A stretch of DNA of 56,157 nt, taken from an uncultured Verrucomicrobiota bacterium. Its GTDB lineage: Bacteria > Verrucomicrobiota > Verrucomicrobiia > Limisphaerales > UBA9464. The notes below the pieces were generated by a model. It did not search any database. It was given only the letters and a program-made list of their open reading frames with translations, and had not been told where the DNA came from. This document shows positions 43,496 through 50,964 of the stretch, in pieces; position 1 is the first letter of the stretch, and every line of letters starts with the position of its first letter. Made by a program: the position numbers and the translations under genes. Location of the stretch: assembly GCA_903842505.1 (NCBI GenBank), contig CAIMMI010000146.1, forward strand, positions 1-56,157, written 5' to 3'.

Positions 43496-44818
43496 ATGAA
43501 GACGCCGATCACCCCGGACGAACCCGCCTCCCTCACCGCCTGGCGCCCCCATCTCTTCGCCTGGGCCCTGTCCTGCGTGCTCCTCGTCTTCCCCTTCCGC
43601 CGTGGCCAGGCCGAGAACCGCGCCGAATACCGGTACGAGGATTACCGCGAGGACGACGACCGGATGCAGGTCCAGACCCACAGCGTCTGGTTCGAATACG
43701 AACTCCACCAGAAGGTCACCGCCCGCGGGTCCTACGTGAACGACGCCCTCTCCGGTGCCACCCCCACCGGTGGACCCGGCCTGCCCGGCGAAAAGTACGA
43801 GTCCGTCCGCATCCAGGATGAACGCAATGCTGGCTTCCTCGAAACCGCCATCCGCGCCGGTCGCACCACCACCACTCCCCAGATCTCCTACAGCGAAGAG
43901 AGTGACTACCGCTCCCTCGGCATCTCCCTCACCGAGGCCATCGACTTCAACCAGCGCAACACAACCCTCATCCTCGGCGTCGCCCGCGCCAACGACGAGG
44001 TCAGCCGCCGCGGTTGGGATTACTACCTCTACAAGGGCAACTGGGACTTCCTGGTCGGGATCAATCAGGTCCTCGATCCCCGCACCGTCGTCACCTTCAA
44101 CCTGACCTTCGGCTACGCCGACGGTTACCTCACCGATCCCTACAAGGGCATCAACATCTCGCTGGACCTCCCGCCGTACGGCCCATACGACCCAGAAGAC
44201 AACACGGACTTCGATACCCGACCCGACGTCACCAACGACCGCGAACGCCGCCCCAGCCACCGCTTCAAGCAGGTCGCCTTTGCCGGCATCACCCACCTCT
44301 TCGCCCCGGTCAACGGCTCCCTCGACGCCAACTACCGCTTCCACCACGACGATTGGGGCATCATCGCCCATACCGTCCAGCTCACCTGGAACCAGAAACT
44401 CTGGAAGCGGCTGACCCTGTCGCCCCTCTTCCGCTACCACCGCCAGGGCGCGGCGGACTTCTACCGTCTGCGCGTCGATTCCGACACCAGCTTCGCCGGT
44501 TCCCGGGTGGCCTTCGGTCTCGACAATTCCTTCGCCGGTGCCGAAGGGGACCCCGGGTTCGACGACGCCCTCGCCGATCCCGCCAACTTCCAGATCATCT
44601 CCGTCCCGTTCGCCCCGGATTACTACTCCGCCGACTACCGTCTCAGCGAACTGCAGACCTTTACCTTCGGGATGACCGCCGCCATCGAACTCCACGAAAA
44701 CATCTCCCTCGTGCTCGGCTACAAACGCTACCTGATGGAGGGACTCGACGGCAGGACCGCCCAGGATGTCTACCCAGACGCCAATATCTTCACCATCGGC
44801 CTGAACGGACGGTTCTGA
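43496..44818 (+). CDS. DUF3570 outer-membrane barrel protein with candidate FMN-attachment motif
   Basis: A 440-residue protein with a late-cleaving N-terminal signal (hydrophobic residues ~18-33). The body is a series of aromatic-rich amphipathic strands (TVVTFNLTFGYADGYL, ANYRFHHDDWGIIAHTVQLTWNQKLW, LSPLFRYHRQG, TFTFGMTAAIELHENISLVLGYKRYL) ending in a C-terminal Phe, as outer-membrane barrels do. This fits DUF3570. At residues 83-89 is DALSGAT (43742-43762), the Dxx(S/T)GAT motif that ApbE uses for covalent FMN attachment to Thr. The next gene is apbE. It is probably a surface flavoprotein in electron transfer (inference). Confidence 0.85.
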   Translation: MKTPITPDEPASLTAWRPHLFAWALSCVLLVFPFRRGQAENRAEYRYEDYREDDDRMQVQTHSVWFEYELHQKVTARGSYVNDALSGATPTGGPGLPGEKYESVRIQDERNAGFLETAIRAGRTTTTPQISYSEESDYRSLGISLTEAIDFNQRNTTLILGVARANDEVSRRGWDYYLYKGNWDFLVGINQVLDPRTVVTFNLTFGYADGYLTDPYKGINISLDLPPYGPYDPEDNTDFDTRPDVTNDRERRPSHRFKQVAFAGITHLFAPVNGSLDANYRFHHDDWGIIAHTVQLTWNQKLWKRLTLSPLFRYHRQGAADFYRLRVDSDTSFAGSRVAFGLDNSFAGAEGDPGFDDALADPANFQIISVPFAPDYYSADYRLSELQTFTFGMTAAIELHENISLVLGYKRYLMEGLDGRTAQDVYPDANIFTIGLNGRF

Positions 44819-44832
44819 CCCTCCCCCTCCCT

Positions 44833-45864
44833 GTGCCCGCTTCCGTCGAACCATCCCACCCTTCCGCGACCGGCGCCCCGCTGCGCCCGCCGCCGGTCGC
44901 GGATGTCCTCGCGCGGATCCGCGGCAACGCGCGGCTCGAAACCGCCCATGGTTCCTCCGAACTGACGTTCCAGGCCATGGGCACCCGCTGCCGGGTGTCC
45001 TTCGCCGGGCCCCAACCCTCCCGCACCGCCGACCACGTCCTCGCGTGGGTCGCCACCTTCGAGGCCCGCTACAGCCGTTTTCTACCCGATAGCTGGGTCT
45101 CCCAGATCAACGAGCGCGCCGGCGGTGATTGGATCGAACTCGATCCCGAAGCCCACCAACTCCTCGGTCTCTGCTCCCAACTGGTCTTCCTGACCCGCGG
45201 CATCCTCGACCCCTCGTCCCTTCCGCTGATCCGGCTCTGGGATTGGAAGCAGGCCCGCGTGCCCTCCGATCCCGAAATCGAGGCCGCCCGCACCCTCACC
45301 GGCTGGAAGCAGGTCCAACTCGCCCCGGGCCGCATCCGACTCCCCCGCGCCGGCATGGCCATCGACCTCGGCGGTGTTGGCAAGGAGTTCGCCGTCGATC
45401 AGGTGATCCTCCTCCTCGCCAGCCTCGGCGTCCGCTCCGCCCTCGTGGACTTCGGCGCCGATATCCGCGTCCTCGGCCTGCCCCACGACGGCCGGCCCGC
45501 CTGGAAAATCGGACTCGAAGACCCGCGAAACCCAGGCCTCGCCTGGACCCACCTCGTCGTCCGCGAAGGGGCCGTCGCCACCTCCGGCGACTACATCCGC
45601 GGCTTCACCTCCGGTTCCCGACGCTTTGGCCACATCCTCGACCCCCGCACCGGGCGACCGGTCGACAACCGCGTCCTCGCAGCCAGCGTCCTCGCACCTT
45701 CCTGCACTCAGGCCGGCATGCTGAGCACCGCGCTCTGCGTGATGGGACCTGAGGAAGGCCGGCGTCTCCTCGCCAGCTCACCCGGCGTCGAGGGCTGCAT
45801 TTTCTCCACCGATGGCATTGTCACTTCCCCGAGATTCTATGAACACGTCACGCAGGCAGTTTAA
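44833..45864 (+). CDS. apbE: FAD:protein FMN transferase (ApbE)
   Basis: A 343-residue flavin transferase that cleaves FAD and links FMN to Thr in target proteins. Motifs are [66 protein letters not shown] and the [15 protein letters not shown] metal/flavin loop. The most upstream usable start after the DUF3570 stop is GTG at 44833, 14 bases on. From there no signal peptide or lipobox appears, which is odd because ApbE normally works outside the cytoplasm. Its end overlaps the thioredoxin gene by 26 bases, so translation is coupled. Confidence 0.9.
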   Translation: MPASVEPSHPSATGAPLRPPPVADVLARIRGNARLETAHGSSELTFQAMGTRCRVSFAGPQPSRTADHVLAWVATFEARYSRFLPDSWVSQINERAGGDWIELDPEAHQLLGLCSQLVFLTRGILDPSSLPLIRLWDWKQARVPSDPEIEAARTLTGWKQVQLAPGRIRLPRAGMAIDLGGVGKEFAVDQVILLLASLGVRSALVDFGADIRVLGLPHDGRPAWKIGLEDPRNPGLAWTHLVVREGAVATSGDYIRGFTSGSRRFGHILDPRTGRPVDNRVLAASVLAPSCTQAGMLSTALCVMGPEEGRRLLASSPGVEGCIFSTDGIVTSPRFYEHVTQAV

Positions 45865-46348
45865 CCGCTGGATCACCGTCACCCTGGCCGCCGTCTGGAC
45901 CGGGCTCATCGCCCTCGCCGGCACCCCGAAGGCCGGCGAGGCTTTCCCGGACCTCGCCAAGGCCAACCTCGAAGGCAAGCTCCCCGACCTGGCCGGGAAA
46001 ATTGTCGTGGTCGATTTCTGGGCTTCCTGGTGCAGCCCCTGCAAGAAGGCCCTCCCCGTCCTCGCCGAACTCAGCAAGGAGTACGGCCCCAAGGGCGTTG
46101 TCTTCGTCGCCGTCAGCCTCGATGAGGACAAGGCCGACATGGATGCCTTCCTGAAGAAGAATCCCCTCCCCTTCGCCGTCGTACGCGATCCCAAGGGCAA
46201 GCTCGCTGAATCCCTGAACATCCAGGGCATTCCCGTCTCCTTCGTCATCGCTCCGGACGGCAAGGTCGCCGCCGCCCACAATGGCTTCGAAGGGGACAAG
46301 ACCCGCGCCAAGTACGTCACCCAGCTCGATCAATTGCTCAAGAAGTGA
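45839..46348 (+). CDS. TlpA-family exported thioredoxin-like protein
   Basis: A 169-residue membrane-anchored or exported thiol-disulfide oxidoreductase. The N-terminal [22 protein letters not shown] starts with an RR pair and hydrophobic segment. The thioredoxin fold has the active site WCSPC (Cys65, Cys68) in [15 protein letters not shown], and cis-Pro in [10 protein letters not shown]. Start at 45839 keeps the signal segment whole. It overlaps apbE by 26 bases and is followed by the DUF4266 gene. The partner may be the Cys-rich end of DUF4266 or a heme/flavin protein in this cluster (inference). Confidence 0.9.
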   Translation: MNTSRRQFNRWITVTLAAVWTGLIALAGTPKAGEAFPDLAKANLEGKLPDLAGKIVVVDFWASWCSPCKKALPVLAELSKEYGPKGVVFVAVSLDEDKADMDAFLKKNPLPFAVVRDPKGKLAESLNIQGIPVSFVIAPDGKVAAAHNGFEGDKTRAKYVTQLDQLLKK

Positions 46349-46387
46349 GCCTTCCCTGGCCGCCAATCCCAACCACGCCTCCGACCC

Positions 46388-46618
46388 ATGAAACACTGCC
46401 ATCGCCACCGCCTGGCCCTCCTCGCCATCGCCGCTCTCTCCCTGCTCTCCACCGGGTGTCAGACGGTCAAGCCGTGGCAACGCGGCAGCCTCAGTGACCC
46501 CATCATGCGGCCCGATCGCGACCCGATCGGACTCGCGCTCTCCGAACACGTCTGGTTCTCCCGCGAAGCCGCAGCGGGCGGCCGGGGCGTTGGCGGCGGT
46601 GGATGCGGCTGCAATTGA
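46388..46618 (+). CDS. DUF4266 small lipoprotein
   Basis: A 76-residue lipoprotein: signal peptide and lipobox STGC (Cys24), then the very conserved DUF4266 body VKPWQRGSLSDPIMRPDRDPIG, ALSEHVWFSREAAAGG and the Gly/Cys-rich end GVGGGGCGCN. The two C-terminal Cys (C-G-C) could form a disulfide or bind metal or flavin. It stands between the TlpA gene and the Ig-like gene. DUF4266 is typically found with DUF3570, ApbE and thioredoxin genes. Its role is unknown; it may anchor or couple redox to the barrel. Confidence 0.9.
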   Translation: MKHCHRHRLALLAIAALSLLSTGCQTVKPWQRGSLSDPIMRPDRDPIGLALSEHVWFSREAAAGGRGVGGGGCGCN

Positions 46619-46647
46619 TTTCTGAAACTGACCCTGACGATAAGCCT

Positions 46648-47883
46648 ATGAGTAACCGATCCGATTCGTCCTCTACCTTGTCTCCCAACCCCAGCATCGC
46701 CCGTGGCATCCGCCCGGTCGGCTCTTTGCTGGTGGCCTTGTTCCTCCAGTTCGCTCCGCTGCTCCGGACCATCGAGCCCGCCATGGCCGGTGTCCTGCAA
46801 CCGGTGTTCATGCTGCTCCGCTGGGCCGCCGCCGCCTCGGCCGTCGCCGGAGGTGCCCACGCACTCTCCGGCGCCACCGGCCTTACCACCCCCAATACGG
46901 TTCGCGCCACCAACGGCGTCGCCACCAGCTACCGAGCCGGCATCACCAGCGATACCCACGGTGCGGCCAGGTCTTACTCCGCCACCGCCCTCGCTCCCGG
47001 CCTGACCGTTACCAGCCGGACCGGCGGCATCCTGAGCGGCACTCCCACCACGACGGGCTCTTACAGCACCCGTGTCACCGGATGGGAGAACAACAACGCC
47101 ACGGGCAACAGCTTCACCGTCACCGTCACCTTCACCGTCGTCGACCAGGCCATCAGCATCACCGGCCAACCCCAGCCCGCCACCATCGATCAGGGCAAAC
47201 CGGTCACTTTCTCGGTCAACGCCACCGGCACAACCCTCTCCTACCGATGGCTCCACAATGACCTCGAAATCGCCGGCGCCACCAACTCGACCTTCAGCAT
47301 CGCCTCCGTGAAGGGCACCGATGCCGGCAACTACCAGGTCCGCATCTCCAACGGCACCGGCTCCACCCTGAGCACCAAGGCGCTCCTCACCATCAACGTT
47401 CCCGCGCAACCGCCGACCTTCACCTCGATCTCGCCCAGCTTCTCCGTCCACGAAGGCGACAACGCCTCGATCTCCGCCGTCGCCACCGCCACCGGCGCCG
47501 CGCCCAGCCTCACCTGGTCCTTCAACGGAAATCCGGTCGTCGGCGTGACCGGCTCTCCCCTCGCCCTCTCCAGGGTCTCCCCGGCCCAGGGCGGCACCTA
47601 TCGCGCCATCGCCACCGCGAACGGCCTCTCGACCACCTCCGCACCCGTGGTCCTCACCGTCCTGTCGCCCCTCCAGATCCTGACGTCCTCCGCCGACGAC
47701 TCCCGGTTCGCCCTCACCGTCGGCACCATCAACGGCCGCCGTTACTTCCTCGAAACCGCGTCCGATCCGACCGCCACCTCGTGGCTGCCCGTGACCAGCG
47801 CCGTCGCCACCGGCTCCACCCTCGAACTCACCGACCCGGACCGCGCCCCCGTGGTCAAGACCTACCGCGTCCGCGCGGAATAG
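46648..47883 (+). CDS. Exported Ig-like domain protein with an SGAT motif
   Basis: A 411-residue protein. A hydrophobic N-terminal region (residues ~21-70, one or two membrane segments) ends at AGGAHA, directly followed by LSGATGLTTPN (residues 71-77 are HALSGAT, 46858-46878). Then come cadherin/putative-Ig-like repeats (SYSATALAPGLTVTSRTGGILSGTPTTTGSY; IDQGKPVTFSVNATGTTLSYRW; DAGNYQVRISN) and a C-terminal module ending KTYRVRAE. It is the fifth gene of the DUF3570-ApbE run, starting 29 bases after DUF4266. The motif lacks the Asp usually found at position -6 but otherwise matches an ApbE target site. The start at 46648 is an ATG; 15 upstream in-frame residues are discarded. Confidence 0.8.
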   Translation: MSNRSDSSSTLSPNPSIARGIRPVGSLLVALFLQFAPLLRTIEPAMAGVLQPVFMLLRWAAAASAVAGGAHALSGATGLTTPNTVRATNGVATSYRAGITSDTHGAARSYSATALAPGLTVTSRTGGILSGTPTTTGSYSTRVTGWENNNATGNSFTVTVTFTVVDQAISITGQPQPATIDQGKPVTFSVNATGTTLSYRWLHNDLEIAGATNSTFSIASVKGTDAGNYQVRISNGTGSTLSTKALLTINVPAQPPTFTSISPSFSVHEGDNASISAVATATGAAPSLTWSFNGNPVVGVTGSPLALSRVSPAQGGTYRAIATANGLSTTSAPVVLTVLSPLQILTSSADDSRFALTVGTINGRRYFLETASDPTATSWLPVTSAVATGSTLELTDPDRAPVVKTYRVRAE

Positions 47884-47896
47884 GCCTCCATCCGGA

Positions 47897-47972
47897 CGGG
47901 GTGGGGCGAGACTCTGTCGAGCCGCTCCACCCCCTTCGCGCCCACCGGTGGGGCGAGACTCCGTCGAGCCGC
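47897..47972 (+). repeat. Dispersed repeat R1 variant (two cores)
   Basis: Two cores of the form 'ggtggggcgagactccgtcgag' 45 bases apart replace the 'gtgtcctcac' version. This variant is what closes the copies at 10877 and 15471. Confidence 0.65.
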
Positions 47973-47983
47973 TCTGCGCCCTC

Positions 47984-48080
47984 CCCTCGTACCCGTACTC
48001 AGCCCGAAGGGCGGTACTCGTACTCGACCACACCACACCAACCCTCCCTCCCCCCCATCGGACCGAGTACGAGTACCCTC
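47984..48080. repeat. Inverted 'ctcgtactc' element, copy 3
   Basis: Left arm 'gtacccgtactcagcccgaagggcggtactcgtactcg' and right arm 'cgagtacgagtac' flank a C-rich spacer. It is the same element as at 287 and 830, far from the others, confirming it is dispersed. Confidence 0.65.
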
Positions 48081-48142
48081 CCCCAAAGGTTGGTGGTTGG
48101 TTCGGCGGACGATTCACGGTTCAATCCCCGCGCGTCTTCGCC

Positions 48143-48880
48143 ATGGGAAATTCCGTGCTGCTGCCATCACTCGCCCGCGCCGTCCGCGGGTTGTCGGCCC
48201 TTTTCTGGGGGTTGCCCTTGGCGTTGCTGGCGTGCGTCAAGACCGCCATGGGGGATTCCTGGCGGGCTTTCGGAAGCTGGGGCGCTCCCCTCTGGCGAAA
48301 CCAGGGCTGGGGCGGCCTCGTCCTCGACCTGTTCCAGGCCTGCCTCCCCGCCGCCGCAGCCCTGGTCCTCCTCCTCTACGGACTGCGCTGCCTCGCCCGG
48401 TTCCAGCCACAGGAACGCATCTGGATGAGCGCCCTCGACCGCGCCACCGTCCTCAACAGCCTTCTCCTCGCCCTCGCACCCTTCGCCCACTGGTGGAGCA
48501 TCCACCCCTCCGAACGCTTCTTCACCCAGAGCATCGGCCTCATGATCTTCGGCGGAATCGGCTTCATGATGAGCCTCAACCGCGTCCTCGTCCGACTGGC
48601 CGCCATGCTCCCGGACGAAGTGCTGCGCTCCGACACCCGCCTCTTCGCCCAGGTCAACGGCGGCCTCATCGGACTCCTCGGCATCCTCGTCCTCACCGAG
48701 TCCTTCGCCCAGACCCGACCCGACTGGATGCCCGTCTTCCTCCTCGCCCTCCTCTCGGAACTGGGCGAATCCCGAAACTGGCTCTTCGTGATGCTCGCCC
48801 TCGTCCCTCTCGCCCTCACCATGACCCTCCTCTGGAAGGCCAAGGAAGCGATCGTCAGCAGCGTCTTCCGCCCCGCCTGA
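48143..48880 (+). CDS. Multi-pass membrane protein of unknown family
   Basis: A 245-residue hydrophobic protein with about five to six membrane segments (near residues 12-34, 57-82, 98-115, 132-150, 172-195 and 212-232). It has an unusual amount of Trp near the N-terminus (WGLPLALLACVKTAMGDSWRAFGSWGAPLWRNQGWGG). It has no recognisable catalytic motif. It is separated from the flavinylation cluster by repeats, so a link is not supported. Start ATG at 48143 follows repeat DNA. Confidence 0.6.
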   Translation: MGNSVLLPSLARAVRGLSALFWGLPLALLACVKTAMGDSWRAFGSWGAPLWRNQGWGGLVLDLFQACLPAAAALVLLLYGLRCLARFQPQERIWMSALDRATVLNSLLLALAPFAHWWSIHPSERFFTQSIGLMIFGGIGFMMSLNRVLVRLAAMLPDEVLRSDTRLFAQVNGGLIGLLGILVLTESFAQTRPDWMPVFLLALLSELGESRNWLFVMLALVPLALTMTLLWKAKEAIVSSVFRPA

Positions 48881-48930
48881 CGATCCACGGATTGCCGGAA
48901 CTCAGCCTGGGGAACAGCGGTTGGGTCCAA

Positions 48931-49067
48931 CGAGGACACCGATTGCACAGATTCCTGAAGGCGGCAGGGAGTATCGTTGGCACCCCGCGGATGGATCGGA
49001 AACAACGCTCCCCGTCGTGCCCCTTGCCGCCGTCCAATCCGTGTAATCCGTGCAATCTGTGGATAAC
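48931..49067. repeat. Inverted 'cacagatt' repeat element, second copy
   Basis: Left arm 'gaggacaccgattgcacag' and right arm 'ccgtgcaatctgtggataacc' pair imperfectly across ~80 bases. It is related to 3661-3758 and again sits between convergent genes. Confidence 0.6.
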
Positions 49068-49098
49068 CCGTCCCAGAAGAATCCCCGCCATCGCCCCA

Positions 49099-49611
49099 TC
49101 ACCAGAGCCGTAGTCCGTACTCGTGCGTGATCGGATCCACGTGCGTGCGAGGGATCGCAGGCGTGGTCTCACTGCGCAACGAAGCCGGCAGGTGATGATC
49201 GATCGACCGCCGCTTCTCGAACGCGCTGTTGGCCGCGCTGTACGGCTTCGGAACCGGCGCAAACGGATCGAAAAGGTCAACGACGCCCCGCAGCGCGCCC
49301 ATCCGCTTCACGTGCCGGACCGCCCCACCGGATTCCTCCACCGTCTTCGGACGGACACTTTCCTTCATCCGCACGTCCATCGTCTCCTGCGTGCCCCGGT
49401 TCACCAGATCCGTCTTCTCCCGCCGCGCGATGTCCAGCAACACCTCTGGAGCCGGTTGGCGCATCGCCGGATCCGACACCGGCACCTTCACCGATGTCGC
49501 CGGCGCATTCGTCGTGGGGCCTCCCGCCGCAAACGCCAAACTGGAAGACGCCATCACCACGATCGACGCCACCACCGACCGGAACCCACCCGCCTCAGCA
49601 ATTTGCCTCAT
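49099..49611 (-). CDS. Exported hypothetical protein
   Basis: A 170-residue protein of no recognised family. The N-terminal signal peptide (core VVASIVVMASSSLAFAAGG) is followed by a Thr/Pro stretch and a basic, helical region (LLDIARREKTDLVNRGTQETMDVRMKESVRPK), then FDPFAPVPKPYSAANSAFEKRRSIDHHLP. There is no Cys. It lies 19 bases downstream of the HTH-MBL gene on the same strand and may be its partner. Repeats follow. Confidence 0.6.
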   Translation of the reverse strand: MRQIAEAGGFRSVVASIVVMASSSLAFAAGGPTTNAPATSVKVPVSDPAMRQPAPEVLLDIARREKTDLVNRGTQETMDVRMKESVRPKTVEESGGAVRHVKRMGALRGVVDLFDPFAPVPKPYSAANSAFEKRRSIDHHLPASLRSETTPAIPRTHVDPITHEYGLRLW

Positions 49612-49630
49612 GTCGTCCTCCAGAATCGGC

Positions 49631-50455
49631 TCAGTGAAACCAGGGATTGTGAGCCTTCTCGGCCTCCACCGTCGTCAGGGGCCCATGCCCCGGACAGATC
49701 AGCGTCTCAACCGGCAGGGAGAAAATCTGCTCCCGGATCTTCTGCCGCGCCAGTTCCAGGTTCTCCCGCGCCCCTCCAATCGACCCCGCGAACACCGCGT
49801 CCCCCACCATCGCCACGTGCGGCGCATCCTCCGGCCAATTCCCCACCACGTACGTGATCCCGTCCTCGGCGTGCCCCGGCGTGTCGCGATTCGTGATCCG
49901 GAGGCTTCCCAGCATGATGAAGTCATTCGCCCGGATCCGATGCTCCACCGGCGCGTTCTTCGAACCCGAGTGCAACCGAGCCCTCGGATGCCGCTCGCGG
50001 ATTGGCCCCAGCGCCGCCACGTGGTCCCCGTGGGAATGTGTGATGAAGATATGCCTCAGGGTCAGCTTCTCCGAATCGATCCATGCCTCGATCGGCGCCG
50101 CATCAAATCCCGTGTCGAACAGCGCCGCCTCCCGCGTCACCTCATCCCACACCAGGTAGGCGTTTACCGTCATGTCATCCCCGGCCGTGGTGATCACCCG
50201 CAACTCCCGCCACTGCCCCAGGTCCACCGGAGCCGGGCGCCACCCGTCATGCTGTCGTTGCAGCCGACCTCCATCCAACGTCAGCAACCGCCCCAGCGCT
50301 TCCCACCCAAATCCCGTCGGAGCCCTGCCCGTCGACTCCAGTGCCTGATACACCTCCATCGAAACCCCGGCCGCAACCGCCGCCGTCTCGGCCGCCGTCT
50401 GGGTCGATATCCGCGCCTTGCGCACCACGTCGCCAATCGAGTCTTCGAGGTTCAT
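49631..50455 (-). CDS. Metallo-beta-lactamase hydrolase with N-terminal XRE-like helix-turn-helix
   Basis: A 274-residue protein. Residues ~5-65 (IGDVVRKARISTQTAAETAAVAAGVSMEVYQALESTG) have the pattern of an XRE/Cro helix-turn-helix. The MBL core has NAYLVWDEVTREAALFDTGFD, the metal motif THSHGDHVAALG, a third ligand RDTPGHAEDGITYVVG, DAVFAGSIGG and the final PGHGPLTTVEAE. The fold suits thioesterase-like hydrolysis (glyoxalase II-like). The fused HTH suggests self-regulation or an evolutionary fusion; similar fusions occur in other bacteria. Substrate unknown. Confidence 0.85.
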   Translation of the reverse strand: MNLEDSIGDVVRKARISTQTAAETAAVAAGVSMEVYQALESTGRAPTGFGWEALGRLLTLDGGRLQRQHDGWRPAPVDLGQWRELRVITTAGDDMTVNAYLVWDEVTREAALFDTGFDAAPIEAWIDSEKLTLRHIFITHSHGDHVAALGPIRERHPRARLHSGSKNAPVEHRIRANDFIMLGSLRITNRDTPGHAEDGITYVVGNWPEDAPHVAMVGDAVFAGSIGGARENLELARQKIREQIFSLPVETLICPGHGPLTTVEAEKAHNPWFH

Positions 50456-50658
50456 CTAGTGCCCGCAACGCTACGTACCTCTCCTTCCCCCTGCAACACG
50501 CCCGACACCCGCACGGCAACCTGCACGGCACGCCCCCAAAAACGAAAACTGGCGCATCCCCGGAAGCAGGAATGCCCCCAGCCCACACCGTCCCAACCCC
50601 ACCCCCGGCAAAGCAGGTAGCCCAGGTAGCGCATGCGAACGGGCGAACGGACCCTGTC

Positions 50659-50700
50659 GATTTACAATCCCGTGTCCCATATGCGACATGCGGATGTAAT
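50659..50700. repeat. 42-bp direct repeat, copy 1
   Basis: Contains 'gatttacaatcccgtgtccc' and 'atatgcgacatgcggatg'. It matches copy 2 at 40 of 42 positions, with a period of 72 bp. The 'tgtcccatatgcgaca' centre is near-palindromic. Confidence 0.75.
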
Positions 50701-50730
50701 TCCGCCGGGAGCAGTCCATCCCAGACCCAC

Positions 50731-50772
50731 GATTTACAATCCCATGTCCCATATGCGACATGCGGATGCAAT
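50731..50772. repeat. 42-bp direct repeat, copy 2
   Basis: Two substitutions relative to copy 1 (cccg to ccca; gtaat to gcaat). Confidence 0.75.
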
Positions 50773-50964
50773 CGACCCCGGGAATCCGCTCTTCAGACCG
50801 GATCGTCGTTGCCGACTGCCCAATCCGCCTCCGGGCTTCCGCTCGTATCCGGGATCTCGGATCTTGGGTCTGGGACCTGGAATCCAGCATCTGGGAACGC
50901 CCACGCCCCTCCCAATCTGGCCTGCCCCTTGACCGGAGTGGTTCCCGCTGTTACCCCCCGGTGA

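Larger units (their letters stand above)
50456..50964. other. Gene-free spacer with direct repeats
   Basis: About 510 bases between divergent genes (HTH-MBL, minus; TPR lipoprotein, plus). It contains two 42-bp direct repeats (50659-50700 and 50731-50772) and a 'cgggatctcgg...gggacctgg' run near 50850-50900. Frames across it translate the repeats in both directions, so no gene is supported. Confidence 0.55.

Noticed and set aside
42545-44854. 769-codon open frame on the minus strand
   Set aside because: Antisense to ThuA and DUF3570 genes, which have signal peptides and family motifs.
50471-50890. 139-codon frame on the minus strand
   Set aside because: It translates the two 42-bp direct repeats (HMGHGIVNR twice) and has no ribosome site or domain.
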